Origin: a virus
Length of the DNA stretch: 26,900 bases
Strand: one strand, 5' to 3'
IMG/VR virus record: IMGVR_UViG_3300031575_000002
Span: 1 to 26,900 of that record
Shown: positions 6,183-13,039 of the stretch, piece after piece
Numbering within the stretch: the stretch's first letter is position 1
Layout: every line of letters starts with the position of its first letter
The notes under the pieces: model-generated
What the model saw: only the letters and a program-made list of their open reading frames with translations
The model's database searches: none
What the model was told of the DNA's origin: nothing
Translations under genes and position numbers: made by a program

Positions 6183-6247
6183 AGCCCCTGGCTTTATCCC
6201 TCCCTTTCGGGAGACTAAATCTCCTAAGAAACAGGTCGGGGGCTTTT
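6183..6247 (+). terminator. Multi-hairpin terminator-like element with alternative pairings
   Basis: AGCCCC (6183-6188) pairs with GGGGCT (6239-6244), followed by TTT and an AT tract. Within it, CTCCC (6200-6204) pairs with GGGAG (6209-6213), while GGAGA (6210-6214) pairs with TCTCC (6220-6224); the two hairpins exclude each other. The G-run of the closing stem (6238-6242) is also the only visible ribosome binding site for the next gene (ATG 6253). It may be a terminator, an attenuator, or both. Confidence 0.55.
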
Positions 6248-6252
6248 AATTT

Positions 6253-6552
6253 ATGGGTAAAAAATCTAAAGTAAAGGGTTATAGAGCGGAAAGAGAGATA
6301 GTAAATTTATTGCAAAAATCTGGAATAAATGTAAAAAGAATTCCACTTTCGGGAGGAATATGGTGGCTAAAAGGGGATATTCTTTTTCCTAACAATAGAA
6401 AAGGTGAAGTTAAAATCCGTAAGAAGATTAACCGCCTTCTTTATGATATGCTTGTAGACGCCAGTTACGGATTTATTCGTGGCGACAGCAAGCCTTGGCT
6501 TGTGGTGATGGAGTTGCCTGAATTTATTGAATTATATAAGAAGGCTCAATGA
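6253..6552 (+). CDS. Hjc-like Holliday junction resolvase (PD-(D/E)XK nuclease)
   Basis: 99 residues, the usual length for small Hjc-type resolvases. Motifs in order: KGYRAEREIV (residues 8-17, containing the first catalytic glutamate), IPLSGG (36-41), KGDI (45-48, catalytic aspartate) and GEVKIR (56-61, the E-x-K pair of the PD-(D/E)XK core). Archaeal Hjc and their phage relatives cut four-way DNA junctions; in phages they resolve replication and recombination intermediates before packaging. The gene follows the replication initiator directly and overlaps the next start as ATGA. Its ribosome binding site is weak or sequestered: the only G-run lies in the 3' arm of the preceding structure. 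Confidence 0.75.
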   Translation: MGKKSKVKGYRAEREIVNLLQKSGINVKRIPLSGGIWWLKGDILFPNNRKGEVKIRKKINRLLYDMLVDASYGFIRGDSKPWLVVMELPEFIELYKKAQ

Positions 6553-6773
6553 AGAAAACGATTAGGGTGTATGGTTTTCAAAGTTGTAATGGAGTTGAAT
6601 TTGAATATTATTTGGGCAAAGTAAAGGATTTTTGCAATATGGACGAACATGGGTGGTTAGAAATGAAAAATAATATCCTGGATCATTTCGGGGCTGTCTA
6701 TTGTCATGGGGCTAAACATCAAATGAGCAAACTTTGCTTCACGAGTAAAATCGATAAGATGAGAAAACAATGA
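6549..6773 (+). CDS. Hypothetical early protein
   Basis: 74 residues, not recognised. Begins with a beta strand (KKTIRVYGF), has single cysteines at about 13, 29, 52 and 63 and two histidines in a YCHGAKH stretch, which could make a small metal site but shows no standard spacing. Coupled to the resolvase gene by an ATGA overlap, and its own stop overlaps the next start the same way. Confidence 0.45.
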   Translation: MKKTIRVYGFQSCNGVEFEYYLGKVKDFCNMDEHGWLEMKNNILDHFGAVYCHGAKHQMSKLCFTSKIDKMRKQ

Positions 6774-6907
6774 AATATAGGTTAATTTTATTTATCCTTT
6801 CAGCCATAATCTTATTTTTATTATCTAACAATCGCAACCTTGAGGTTGAGAAATTCACTAATGAGGATTTTCTAAGGGAATATACAATCGAGGGATATCG
6901 GAAATGA
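6770..6907 (+). CDS. Micro membrane protein (45 aa)
   Basis: 45 residues, too short for most gene callers. MKYR is followed by one hydrophobic helix (LILFILSAIILFLLS, residues 5-19), then a polar acidic tail of about 25 residues. The start overlaps the previous stop (ATGA) and the stop overlaps the next start (ATGA), which strongly suggests a real translated gene. The helix could be a signal anchor or signal peptide. Function unknown. Confidence 0.55.
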   Translation: MKYRLILFILSAIILFLLSNNRNLEVEKFTNEDFLREYTIEGYRK

Positions 6908-7053
6908 AAGACATTGGTAATCTTTTCATAAAATTACTTATAGACTTAATGGTTGTACCAATGGCGTTCCTAAAATGGTATTGCGTCCATAAGGGAATCG
7001 GCAACGAAAGGGAACGAAATCCAGATGAAATGGTCTATGACCCATTGGTGTGA
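6904..7053 (+). CDS. Micro membrane-associated protein (49 aa)
   Basis: 49 residues. MKDIGN, then a hydrophobic helix (LFIKLLIDLMVVPMAFLKWY, residues 7-26), a single cysteine, and a charged C-terminal tail ending DEMVYDPLV. Coupled to the gene before it by ATGA. The helix contains a lysine and an aspartate, so it could lie along the membrane surface rather than cross it. No family recognised. Confidence 0.5.
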   Translation: MKDIGNLFIKLLIDLMVVPMAFLKWYCVHKGIGNERERNPDEMVYDPLV

Positions 7054-7065
7054 AATGGAGGGCAA

Positions 7066-7155
7066 ATGGTAGGTTGTATTATTGTAGCCGTATTAGGTTT
7101 ATTTTATTTTGGTATGCTTTTTTCATATAATTGGATAACAAAGGAGGATCGATGA
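7066..7155 (+). CDS. Micro membrane protein (29 aa)
   Basis: Only 29 residues. GGAGGG lies a few bases before ATG 7066. A hydrophobic stretch VGCIIVAVLGLFYFGMLF fills residues 2-19, followed by a short polar tail. The stop overlaps the next start (ATGA). Its size leaves real doubt, but the good ribosome binding site and coupling support it. Confidence 0.45.
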   Translation: MVGCIIVAVLGLFYFGMLFSYNWITKEDR

Positions 7156-7373
7156 CCATATTATGGATTATTCTGTTTAGTTGTGTGGGATTAATTATTG
7201 GGGGCTTATTGGGAACGTCCAAAAGGGCAGATCTTGTGAATGAGGTGAGGATATTGAGGATTAAACTCTTTAAGGCGGAGGAAGATATATCCGAATGCAA
7301 GCGACACAATGTAAAATTGGCAAACGCAAGAGAAAATATGTCCAATATGCAGAGCGGGAAATTCTTGACCTGA
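7152..7373 (+). CDS. Membrane-anchored short coiled-coil protein
   Basis: 73 residues from ATG 7152, which has AAGGAGG five bases upstream and overlaps the previous stop. Residues 2-21 are a transmembrane helix (TILWIILFSCVGLIIGGLL), then a basic stretch and a heptad-like helix (LVNEVRILRIKLFKAEEDI). Topology is probably N-out with a cytoplasmic coiled coil. It is the fourth consecutive tiny membrane protein in this cluster. The last 79 bases are overlapped out of frame by the next gene. Confidence 0.5.
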   Translation: MTILWIILFSCVGLIIGGLLGTSKRADLVNEVRILRIKLFKAEEDISECKRHNVKLANARENMSNMQSGKFLT

Positions 7374-7528
7374 TTGAGTTAAATATAGGAACAAGTTTAA
7401 ATTTATCAAAATTATCAAGGGGACAGATAATTAGTCTAAGGGAAATTGCTAAAAGAGGGGCTAAATGGAGGAATAAAATGAAGAAGAGTGCGAAAGAATT
7501 GGGTATCGAAATAGAGGAGGGGTTATGA
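7295..7528 (+). CDS. Hypothetical basic early protein
   Basis: 77 residues from ATG 7295. The first 26 codons lie out of frame inside the previous gene; no later start with a good ribosome binding site is seen, and GGAGGA lies about 12 bases before this one, so the true start may be different. Lysine/arginine rich (KRKRK, KRGAKWRNKMKK) and mainly helical. No family recognised. The stop overlaps the next start (ATGA). Confidence 0.4.
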   Translation: MQATQCKIGKRKRKYVQYAEREILDLIELNIGTSLNLSKLSRGQIISLREIAKRGAKWRNKMKKSAKELGIEIEEGL

Positions 7529-7734
7529 TACCATCAAGAAGAGTTAGAAAGTGTATAGAAAAAATAGAACGATTCAATGAACAGGAAGGCTGGCTTGCGG
7601 CTAAGGATTCAAGGCTATATGATTCCTGGCTGGCTTTTCAAGGGGCATTTTATAGAATTTATGCTTTTCCCCCAAGGAAGCCGATAATCTATAAACTACT
7701 TAAGAAGAATGAGCCACCACCCAGTAACGCTTAA
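7525..7734 (+). CDS. Hypothetical early protein
   Basis: 69 residues with a GAGGAGGGGTT site before ATG 7525. A basic N-terminal helix (RRVRKCIEKIERFNEQ) is followed by a tryptophan/aromatic segment (GWLAAKDSRLYDSWLAF) and a proline-rich tail. No known motif. Its last 26 bases overlap the next small gene. Confidence 0.45.
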   Translation: MIPSRRVRKCIEKIERFNEQEGWLAAKDSRLYDSWLAFQGAFYRIYAFPPRKPIIYKLLKKNEPPPSNA

Positions 7735-7888
7735 GCGCAACAAAGACATCAAGAGGGATTTTAAGGAGATGTATAGAGATTATAAAAACGGTAATATCTA
7801 TGTCGAGAATATCCTTGAAACTTTATCGGACAAATATCAGCTTTCAGTCAAAACTATCAAGAAAATCATCTATCCCATAAGTAACTAA
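7709..7888 (+). CDS. Small HTH-type DNA-binding protein (59 aa)
   Basis: 59 residues, easily missed by length. After a basic N-terminus (LKRNKDIKRDFKEMY), residues 33-55 read as a helix-turn-helix: VENILETLSDKYQLSVKTIK followed by KIIY, the recognition helix being LSVKTIKKII. Small proteins of this pattern (RNK.I...F..L...... .... LA.KY.LS..TI..I) are common next to phage terminase genes. It starts inside the end of the previous gene and is the last gene before the repeat array and small terminase, so a regulatory role in late expression or packaging is possible. Confidence 0.6.
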   Translation: MSHHPVTLKRNKDIKRDFKEMYRDYKNGNIYVENILETLSDKYQLSVKTIKKIIYPISN

Positions 7889-7902
7889 CAATCAATAACA
7901 AC

Positions 7903-7951
7903 GCCTTAAAAGAGCCTTATTACCGCCTTGTTTGAGCCTTGTTTGGGCTTT
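7903..7951 (+). repeat. 11-bp phased repeats upstream of the small terminase gene (candidate packaging site)
   Basis: GCCTT begins at 7903, 7914, 7925 and 7936, exactly 11 bases apart, with a degenerate fifth unit GCTTT at 7947. Units: GCCTTAAAAGA, GCCTTATTACC, GCCTTGTTTGA, GCCTTGTTTGG. The array lies in the 94-base gap before terS, is not coding, and repeats on one face of the helix, as terminase-binding sites (pac or cosB) often do. It could alternatively bind a late-gene regulator. Confidence 0.6.
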
Positions 7952-7982
7952 CGGACTCAGGAAGGTATATTTATTTTAGGTT

Positions 7983-8360
7983 ATGGCTAAACGCGGACCC
8001 AAACCAATCAAGATTAAATGGAAGGAGTTCGACAAACTTTGCGCAATGCAATGCACTCTCTCTGAAATTGCTGCGTGGTTTGAATGTAGTGAGGATACAA
8101 TTGAGCGGAGAGTGAAAAAATCCAAGAAGATGAAATTTGCGGATTATTATGCGCAAAAGAAGGAAAAGGGGTTTGTCGCGCTAAGGCGTCTTCAATGGCA
8201 AAAGGCAAAGAAAGGAAGTAATATAATGCTTATCTGGTTAGGGAAGCAATGGCTTGACCAACGAGATAAAAAAGACATTGAACATTCAGGTTATATTAAT
8301 GACCACGAGAAGGTTGTGGTAGAGGAAGTTGTAGTGAATCAGCAAGACGAGAAAGGATAA
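7983..8360 (+). CDS. terS: Terminase small subunit
   Basis: 125 residues. Residues 1-12 are basic (AKRGPKPIKI). Residues 25-47 form the helix-turn-helix (TLSEIAAWFECSEDTIERRV) typical of terminase small subunits, which bind the packaging site on concatemeric phage DNA and hand it to the large subunit. The middle (RRLQWQKAKKGSNIMLIWLG, then KQWLDQRD) matches the conserved oligomerisation segment in which a helix ends in WLGKQ.LGQ.D. The tail is acidic and valine rich, probably contacting the large subunit. The start lacks a strong ribosome binding site. The stop TAATG overlaps the large terminase start. Confidence 0.85.
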   Translation: MAKRGPKPIKIKWKEFDKLCAMQCTLSEIAAWFECSEDTIERRVKKSKKMKFADYYAQKKEKGFVALRRLQWQKAKKGSNIMLIWLGKQWLDQRDKKDIEHSGYINDHEKVVVEEVVVNQQDEKG

Positions 8361-9628
8361 TGTGGATAATCTTAATCCTGTTGGCATTTTCAATGGCTAA
8401 AGAATTAAGACTGACAATACCCTCAACCTTCAAGCCTTTACTGACTAATCAATACAGATATTTAAATCTTGTCGGTGGAAAGGGTTCGGGCAAGAGTGAA
8501 TTTGTAGCCCGGAAGATGTTATATCGTTGTTGGGTAGAGGGCAATCATAAATTCCTTGTCCTCAGGAAAGTGAGGGCAACTACATACGATTCGGTTATTG
8601 AAGTTTGGCAAAAAATGTTAGATGAGCAGAAGGTTAAATATAGTTATAGAAAATTTGATAGGACAATCTCATTTAGAAATTCAAACAGGCAGAAAAATAT
8701 TATCAAGTTCGATGGGCTTGATGATCCCGAGAAGATTGAATCAATTAAGGGAATCACCGGGATCCACATGGAGGAGTTGACTGAGTTTACCTCTAAGGAT
8801 TTTAGAATTGTTGATTTAGCGTTAAGAGAACAATTATCAGATTACGAGCAGATTATAGGGACATATAACCCCGACGAGGGCGAAGCCGAATGGATCAAGA
8901 ATAAATTCTTCTTAAATGATAAGATAAAGACTGGTCCGGGGAAGATGGAAGATTCATACATCCACCACTCTACAATTGCGGATAATCCCATTGCAGATAT
9001 AAGAAATTCATATAGGAGAATCTTAGACCGTCTTGAAGATGAGGTTTATATCTCAATTTACAAGCATGGTCAATGGGCTGTTCCCAAAGAGAAAATTTAT
9101 AACTGGGATATAGTCGATCTTCCCGACATTAAATTTGATGAAATATTTTATGGTGGGGATTTTGGATACAGTATTAACCCCGCTGCGTTTATTAAAATAT
9201 ACCACAAAGCGAACGAATATTGGGTTAAGGAACTAATTTACGAGACTGGGCTGACTAACATTGCATTAGGGGAGAAAATCAAGGGACTAAAAGAGGTTAA
9301 TCTTCTTGACCCGCAGTATTGGGATTCAGCAGAGCCTAAATCAATTCAAGAATTGTATGAGATGGGGATAAATGCTTTGCCATCAGATAAGGGACCCGAT
9401 TCGGTTAAGCATGGGATTGACTTCTTAAAAGAGCAAATAATTCACATTGTTAGCGGGTCTGAAAACATAAAAAAAGAACGCAATAAATATAAAATGAGGC
9501 AGGATAAGAACGGGAACATACTCAACAAACCAGTTGAATATATGAACCATGCTATGGATGCAATTAGATATGGGATTTGCACACACTCCCATAATAATGT
9601 AGAACCTTTTGTAATAATCGGAGGATAA
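8360..9628 (+). CDS. terL: Terminase large subunit (PBSX/Terminase_3 type)
   Basis: 422 residues, normal for this class. ATPase: Walker A GGKGSGKS at 39-46, Walker B-like GIHMEELTEF at 134-143 with the catalytic Glu pair, and a GTYNP coupling motif at 167-171. Nuclease (RNase H-like): Asp267 in GGDFGY, Asp322 in WDSAEP, and Asp400 in HAMDAIRYG, the usual acidic triad. The protein translocates DNA into the prohead and cuts it. The start at 8360 overlaps the terS stop, but the first 11 residues are oddly hydrophobic; Met12 (8393) would give the more usual N-terminus, though it lacks a ribosome binding site. Followed immediately by the portal gene. Confidence 0.93.
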   Translation: MWIILILLAFSMAKELRLTIPSTFKPLLTNQYRYLNLVGGKGSGKSEFVARKMLYRCWVEGNHKFLVLRKVRATTYDSVIEVWQKMLDEQKVKYSYRKFDRTISFRNSNRQKNIIKFDGLDDPEKIESIKGITGIHMEELTEFTSKDFRIVDLALREQLSDYEQIIGTYNPDEGEAEWIKNKFFLNDKIKTGPGKMEDSYIHHSTIADNPIADIRNSYRRILDRLEDEVYISIYKHGQWAVPKEKIYNWDIVDLPDIKFDEIFYGGDFGYSINPAAFIKIYHKANEYWVKELIYETGLTNIALGEKIKGLKEVNLLDPQYWDSAEPKSIQELYEMGINALPSDKGPDSVKHGIDFLKEQIIHIVSGSENIKKERNKYKMRQDKNGNILNKPVEYMNHAMDAIRYGICTHSHNNVEPFVIIGG

Positions 9629-11623
9629 ATGCCTAATATATTTGAAAAAGTATTCAGGAAGAGACTAAGAATAACGGAGACTGAGAGTGTTCCGTACGTT
9701 ATTACCACATCCAAGCGAGGGCTAACATCACAGGATAAGGTAACCGATTATGTTGCACAGTGGAAAAATCATCATATTTACAGGGCAATTGATTTTACTG
9801 CAAAGTCAATGCAAAAGGTCAAATGGTATTTAGAGCAGGATGGAGAACCTCTCCCGGAGAAGAATAAGTATGCGAAGAAATATTATCAACTATTAAAGAA
9901 ACCTTTTGAGAAATGCACCTGGAGACAGTTAATATATTTATGGGTTTGTTCTCTTGAGGCAACTGGGAACACATATCTACTTAAGTTTGGAGACAGCCTT
10001 AGACCAGAGAAGCTGTATTTTATCCCACCTGATAAAACGAAGATTATTGTTACAGATACTAACCCCATTGCCGGATATCAGCTCGATATAAACAGTGCGC
10101 TAAAGAATTTTGTCCCGGATGTGATTATTCACTCAAAATATCCTAACCTTGCAGACCCGCAGGGTTATGGGATTGGACCATTTCAGGCTGCACTTGGGCA
10201 GTACAATAATTATGAATATGTTACGGATTATGCCAATATTCTTCTCCAGAACATTGGCGTTCCTCCCATTGTATTAGAATGGGGAAAGACGCCAGAGCAA
10301 ACACAGAGGATGGTTTCCCTATGGATTGAGAATTGGAGTGGATATAAAAATGCAGGTAAAACGTCGGGTGTCCCAGAGGGAACTAATATCCACAGATTTG
10401 CTTTCTCTCCATCGGAGATTAATTTTACAGGTATTCAAGAGGCAGGAGAAAAGAGCTTATATAAAATCTTTGGAGTCCCCCGTGTTTTAATCGACCCTGA
10501 AAAGGCGACTTATGCTAATGCTTATCAAGCAAGGCTTTCATTCTATGAAAATAAGCAACTGCCCATTGCAGAGGATATTGCAGAGACCATTACAGAATAT
10601 TTAATTTTAGAACCTTCCATCTCATTTAAGTTTGCAATGGAACTGCCCAAAGACCCCGCCATGGAGATGAAGAGAGAAAGAATGTATCTTGAGATGAATG
10701 TTATGTCTCCTAACCAGTCCAGAGGTAACCACGGATGGTTCCCATATAATGGTGGTGATGATGTGTATAGAAGTTTAGGTGAAGTGCCGGTTGCAACTAT
10801 TCAGGAGAAGAAGGGGAAGAAGTCCGCACCTAATATAAAAGTCTATAGACCTAAAGTAATCGGGATACGCTCATGGAAAACTTTCTATCAATGGCAGAAT
10901 GCAGTCGAGAAGAGATTTGCGAAAGAGGTTGATAAGTATTTCTCATGGGTGGGTAAAGAAGTATCAAAGAATTTAAGGAAGTTAAGTCCTAAAGGATTTG
11001 ATGACCCTACGCTATCGGATATGGTTATACTCTCTTATATCATTCTTACCGATAAAATGAAAGAGCAGTTCAACCCATACATTATAGAATCTATTGAGAA
11101 GGCATTTACTCAGAAAATGTCCGAATTAGGTGGAGATGTCAGCAGGATGAATATAGAAGAATATATAAAGCAGTATATCAACAATCTTGAAAAAACATGG
11201 AAGGGAATTGCTGAAACAGATATTAAACAGTTAAAGAAATTGCTTTCAGAGGGAATGGAACAGGATATGACAATGAATGAAATGTCAAGATATGTAAATG
11301 CGAAATATGACCCTCTCAGTCCTGATTACATGAATAAACATAGAGCAATGACAATTTCAAGAACCGAAACGGGAGGAGCAGCGAATAAGACATCTCACGA
11401 TACTATTGATGTATCAGGTATAATGTGGCGAAGTTGGTTTTCCGCTCTCACGGAAGCATCGAGAGAGGCGCATGTGGCTGCTCATGGTCAAGTCAAACCA
11501 GTCAAAGAACCCTTTATTGTCGGTGGAGAGCCTTTAATGTATCCAGGAGATAGGAACGGCTCAGCCAGCAATGTAATTAATTGCCTCTGCATTGAAGTGC
11601 CAGAAGAGGCATTGGAGGTATAA
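9629..11623 (+). CDS. Portal protein fused to a MuF-type head morphogenesis domain
   Basis: 664 residues, much longer than a stand-alone HK97-type portal (about 400). Residues 1-390 are the portal: HHIYRAIDFTAKSMQKVKW (48-66), the GIGPFQAA segment (181-188), VPPIVLEW (211-218) and the FGVPRVLI stretch (281-288). A helical linker leads to a MuF/SPP1 gp7-type domain (about 415-660) ending in ISRTETGGAAN (576-586), REAHVAAHGQ (612-621) and YPGDRNGSASNVINCLC (638-654). The portal forms the 12-fold ring through which DNA passes; MuF domains are internal minor head components. The gene lies base-adjacent to terL and to the protease gene. Confidence 0.9.
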   Translation: MPNIFEKVFRKRLRITETESVPYVITTSKRGLTSQDKVTDYVAQWKNHHIYRAIDFTAKSMQKVKWYLEQDGEPLPEKNKYAKKYYQLLKKPFEKCTWRQLIYLWVCSLEATGNTYLLKFGDSLRPEKLYFIPPDKTKIIVTDTNPIAGYQLDINSALKNFVPDVIIHSKYPNLADPQGYGIGPFQAALGQYNNYEYVTDYANILLQNIGVPPIVLEWGKTPEQTQRMVSLWIENWSGYKNAGKTSGVPEGTNIHRFAFSPSEINFTGIQEAGEKSLYKIFGVPRVLIDPEKATYANAYQARLSFYENKQLPIAEDIAETITEYLILEPSISFKFAMELPKDPAMEMKRERMYLEMNVMSPNQSRGNHGWFPYNGGDDVYRSLGEVPVATIQEKKGKKSAPNIKVYRPKVIGIRSWKTFYQWQNAVEKRFAKEVDKYFSWVGKEVSKNLRKLSPKGFDDPTLSDMVILSYIILTDKMKEQFNPYIIESIEKAFTQKMSELGGDVSRMNIEEYIKQYINNLEKTWKGIAETDIKQLKKLLSEGMEQDMTMNEMSRYVNAKYDPLSPDYMNKHRAMTISRTETGGAANKTSHDTIDVSGIMWRSWFSALTEASREAHVAAHGQVKPVKEPFIVGGEPLMYPGDRNGSASNVINCLCIEVPEEALEV

Positions 11624-13039
11624 ATGGCAAAACTATTAAAAGATTATCTTAAGGAATGTGGACCTAAACTTGGGATAGATCCAGAACTTGAATTTAAAAA
11701 TGCAGTTAAGAGATATGGGGAAGATACCGCAAACAAGGCAATGGTTTTCGATAGTTTGATTTCTATAGAGAAGAAAGAGTTAGATGAGGATGAACCGATT
11801 GTTGATGTAACTGTGGAAATTCCCGATAGGAGTAGAGAAGTTTTACTTGTTTCTGGTGCAAGATTAGCGAATTATCGAAAGAATCCAATTATGCTTTCTG
11901 GCCATAGATATGCACCTGAATTTACTATCGGGGGTTCGAGATGGATTAAACCGGGAAAGACGAATTGGAAAGGAAAGGAAGTCAATAGTCTTAAGGCTAA
12001 GACATGGTTTGCTTCAACACCGTTTGCACAAGACCATAAAACACTTATTAAAGAAAGGGCATTGAGGGCATTTTCGCACACCTTTGTTCCCTTTGAGTTT
12101 ATTGATGATGAGGATTCGATAAAGGAGTTAGGCTTTAAGGCTAAGGATGTTAATAGAATATATACCGATTATGAAATATTAGAACTTGGCCCCGTTACCA
12201 TTCCCGATAATCCTGCTGCACTTGTATCACAGAAAGGAGCAGTCGAGTCGGATTATTTCAAGAATATGATTAGGGGATATGAAGGTGAGGAGGATAATGA
12301 AGAGTATGAAACCGAAGCAGTATCGGAAGAACCTTACGATAAGGATACAGATACATCCATAGAATCTATGCTAATTGCATCAACGAAGTTCGCTGGTTCA
12401 CCCAAAAATAAATATGGAACACATAGTTCCAAGGGATTCAAAGGGAATTATGCAGCAGCTTGGAGATGTCATTTCTCTAAAATTGGAGGAGGTGGACTAT
12501 CGGGAACTGCATCAGGTCCAATTCGGGGGACAGTGAGAAGGACAGAGATGATTGCAGCTGTAATGAAACCTCCTTGCTCATTACCAAAGACAGAATCAAT
12601 TGGAGCAAGACAAGGACCTAAAAGTCCCTTAAAATGCACCTTCCCAGAAAAGCCATCGGATTATGGGTTATCGAGTTGGGCAAAGCCTGGGGATGACAAT
12701 TTAAAACAAGAAGATATCAGGTTAACCTGTAAGGATTTAGCAGTTATTAAAAAAGCTGCACTTGCAGAAATAAAGAGAAGAGCAGCGGACAGGGAAAAGG
12801 AAGAAGATGGCAAAAAAGATTTAATTAAGGAAGAGACTAATTCGATATGGGCTGAGATAAATGCTATTAAGACGGAATTAGTTGAGATAAAGGCAATTAT
12901 TAAGGGAAAGAAAGGTCAGGAGTGGAACGAAAGTAGCTCTGGAGACCTACCCGAAAAGGAAATTGCCAAGGTCATTACTGACAAACTTAGTGATGTCCTG
13001 AAGTTTGGAATGGAAGAACTAACCAAACCGGAGGTATAG
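11624..13039 (+). CDS. Prohead protease with probable C-terminal scaffold region
   Basis: 471 residues, about twice a usual HK97-type protease. Residues 60-205 fit the S78 fold: His94 in MLSGHRYAP, candidate nucleophile Ser151 in AFSHTFVPF, and the strand YEILELGPVTIPDNPAALV (182-200), which matches the conserved end of the family. Residues 215-245 are very acidic. Residues 250-370 form a glycine/lysine-rich segment with cysteines 282, 318, 338 and 369 that I do not recognise. Residues 370-471 are a charged coiled coil resembling a scaffolding domain. The protease would mature the capsid by removing scaffold or delta domain. An extra N-terminal segment of 55 residues precedes the fold. The stop is TAG, directly before the next ATG. 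Confidence 0.8.
   Translation: MAKLLKDYLKECGPKLGIDPELEFKNAVKRYGEDTANKAMVFDSLISIEKKELDEDEPIVDVTVEIPDRSREVLLVSGARLANYRKNPIMLSGHRYAPEFTIGGSRWIKPGKTNWKGKEVNSLKAKTWFASTPFAQDHKTLIKERALRAFSHTFVPFEFIDDEDSIKELGFKAKDVNRIYTDYEILELGPVTIPDNPAALVSQKGAVESDYFKNMIRGYEGEEDNEEYETEAVSEEPYDKDTDTSIESMLIASTKFAGSPKNKYGTHSSKGFKGNYAAAWRCHFSKIGGGGLSGTASGPIRGTVRRTEMIAAVMKPPCSLPKTESIGARQGPKSPLKCTFPEKPSDYGLSSWAKPGDDNLKQEDIRLTCKDLAVIKKAALAEIKRRAADREKEEDGKKDLIKEETNSIWAEINAIKTELVEIKAIIKGKKGQEWNESSSGDLPEKEIAKVITDKLSDVLKFGMEELTKPEV

Noticed and set aside
8360-8392. Signal anchor on the large terminase
   Set aside because: The first 11 hydrophobic residues probably arise from the TAATG start; a cytoplasmic packaging ATPase should not be exported, and Met12 gives the usual N-terminus.
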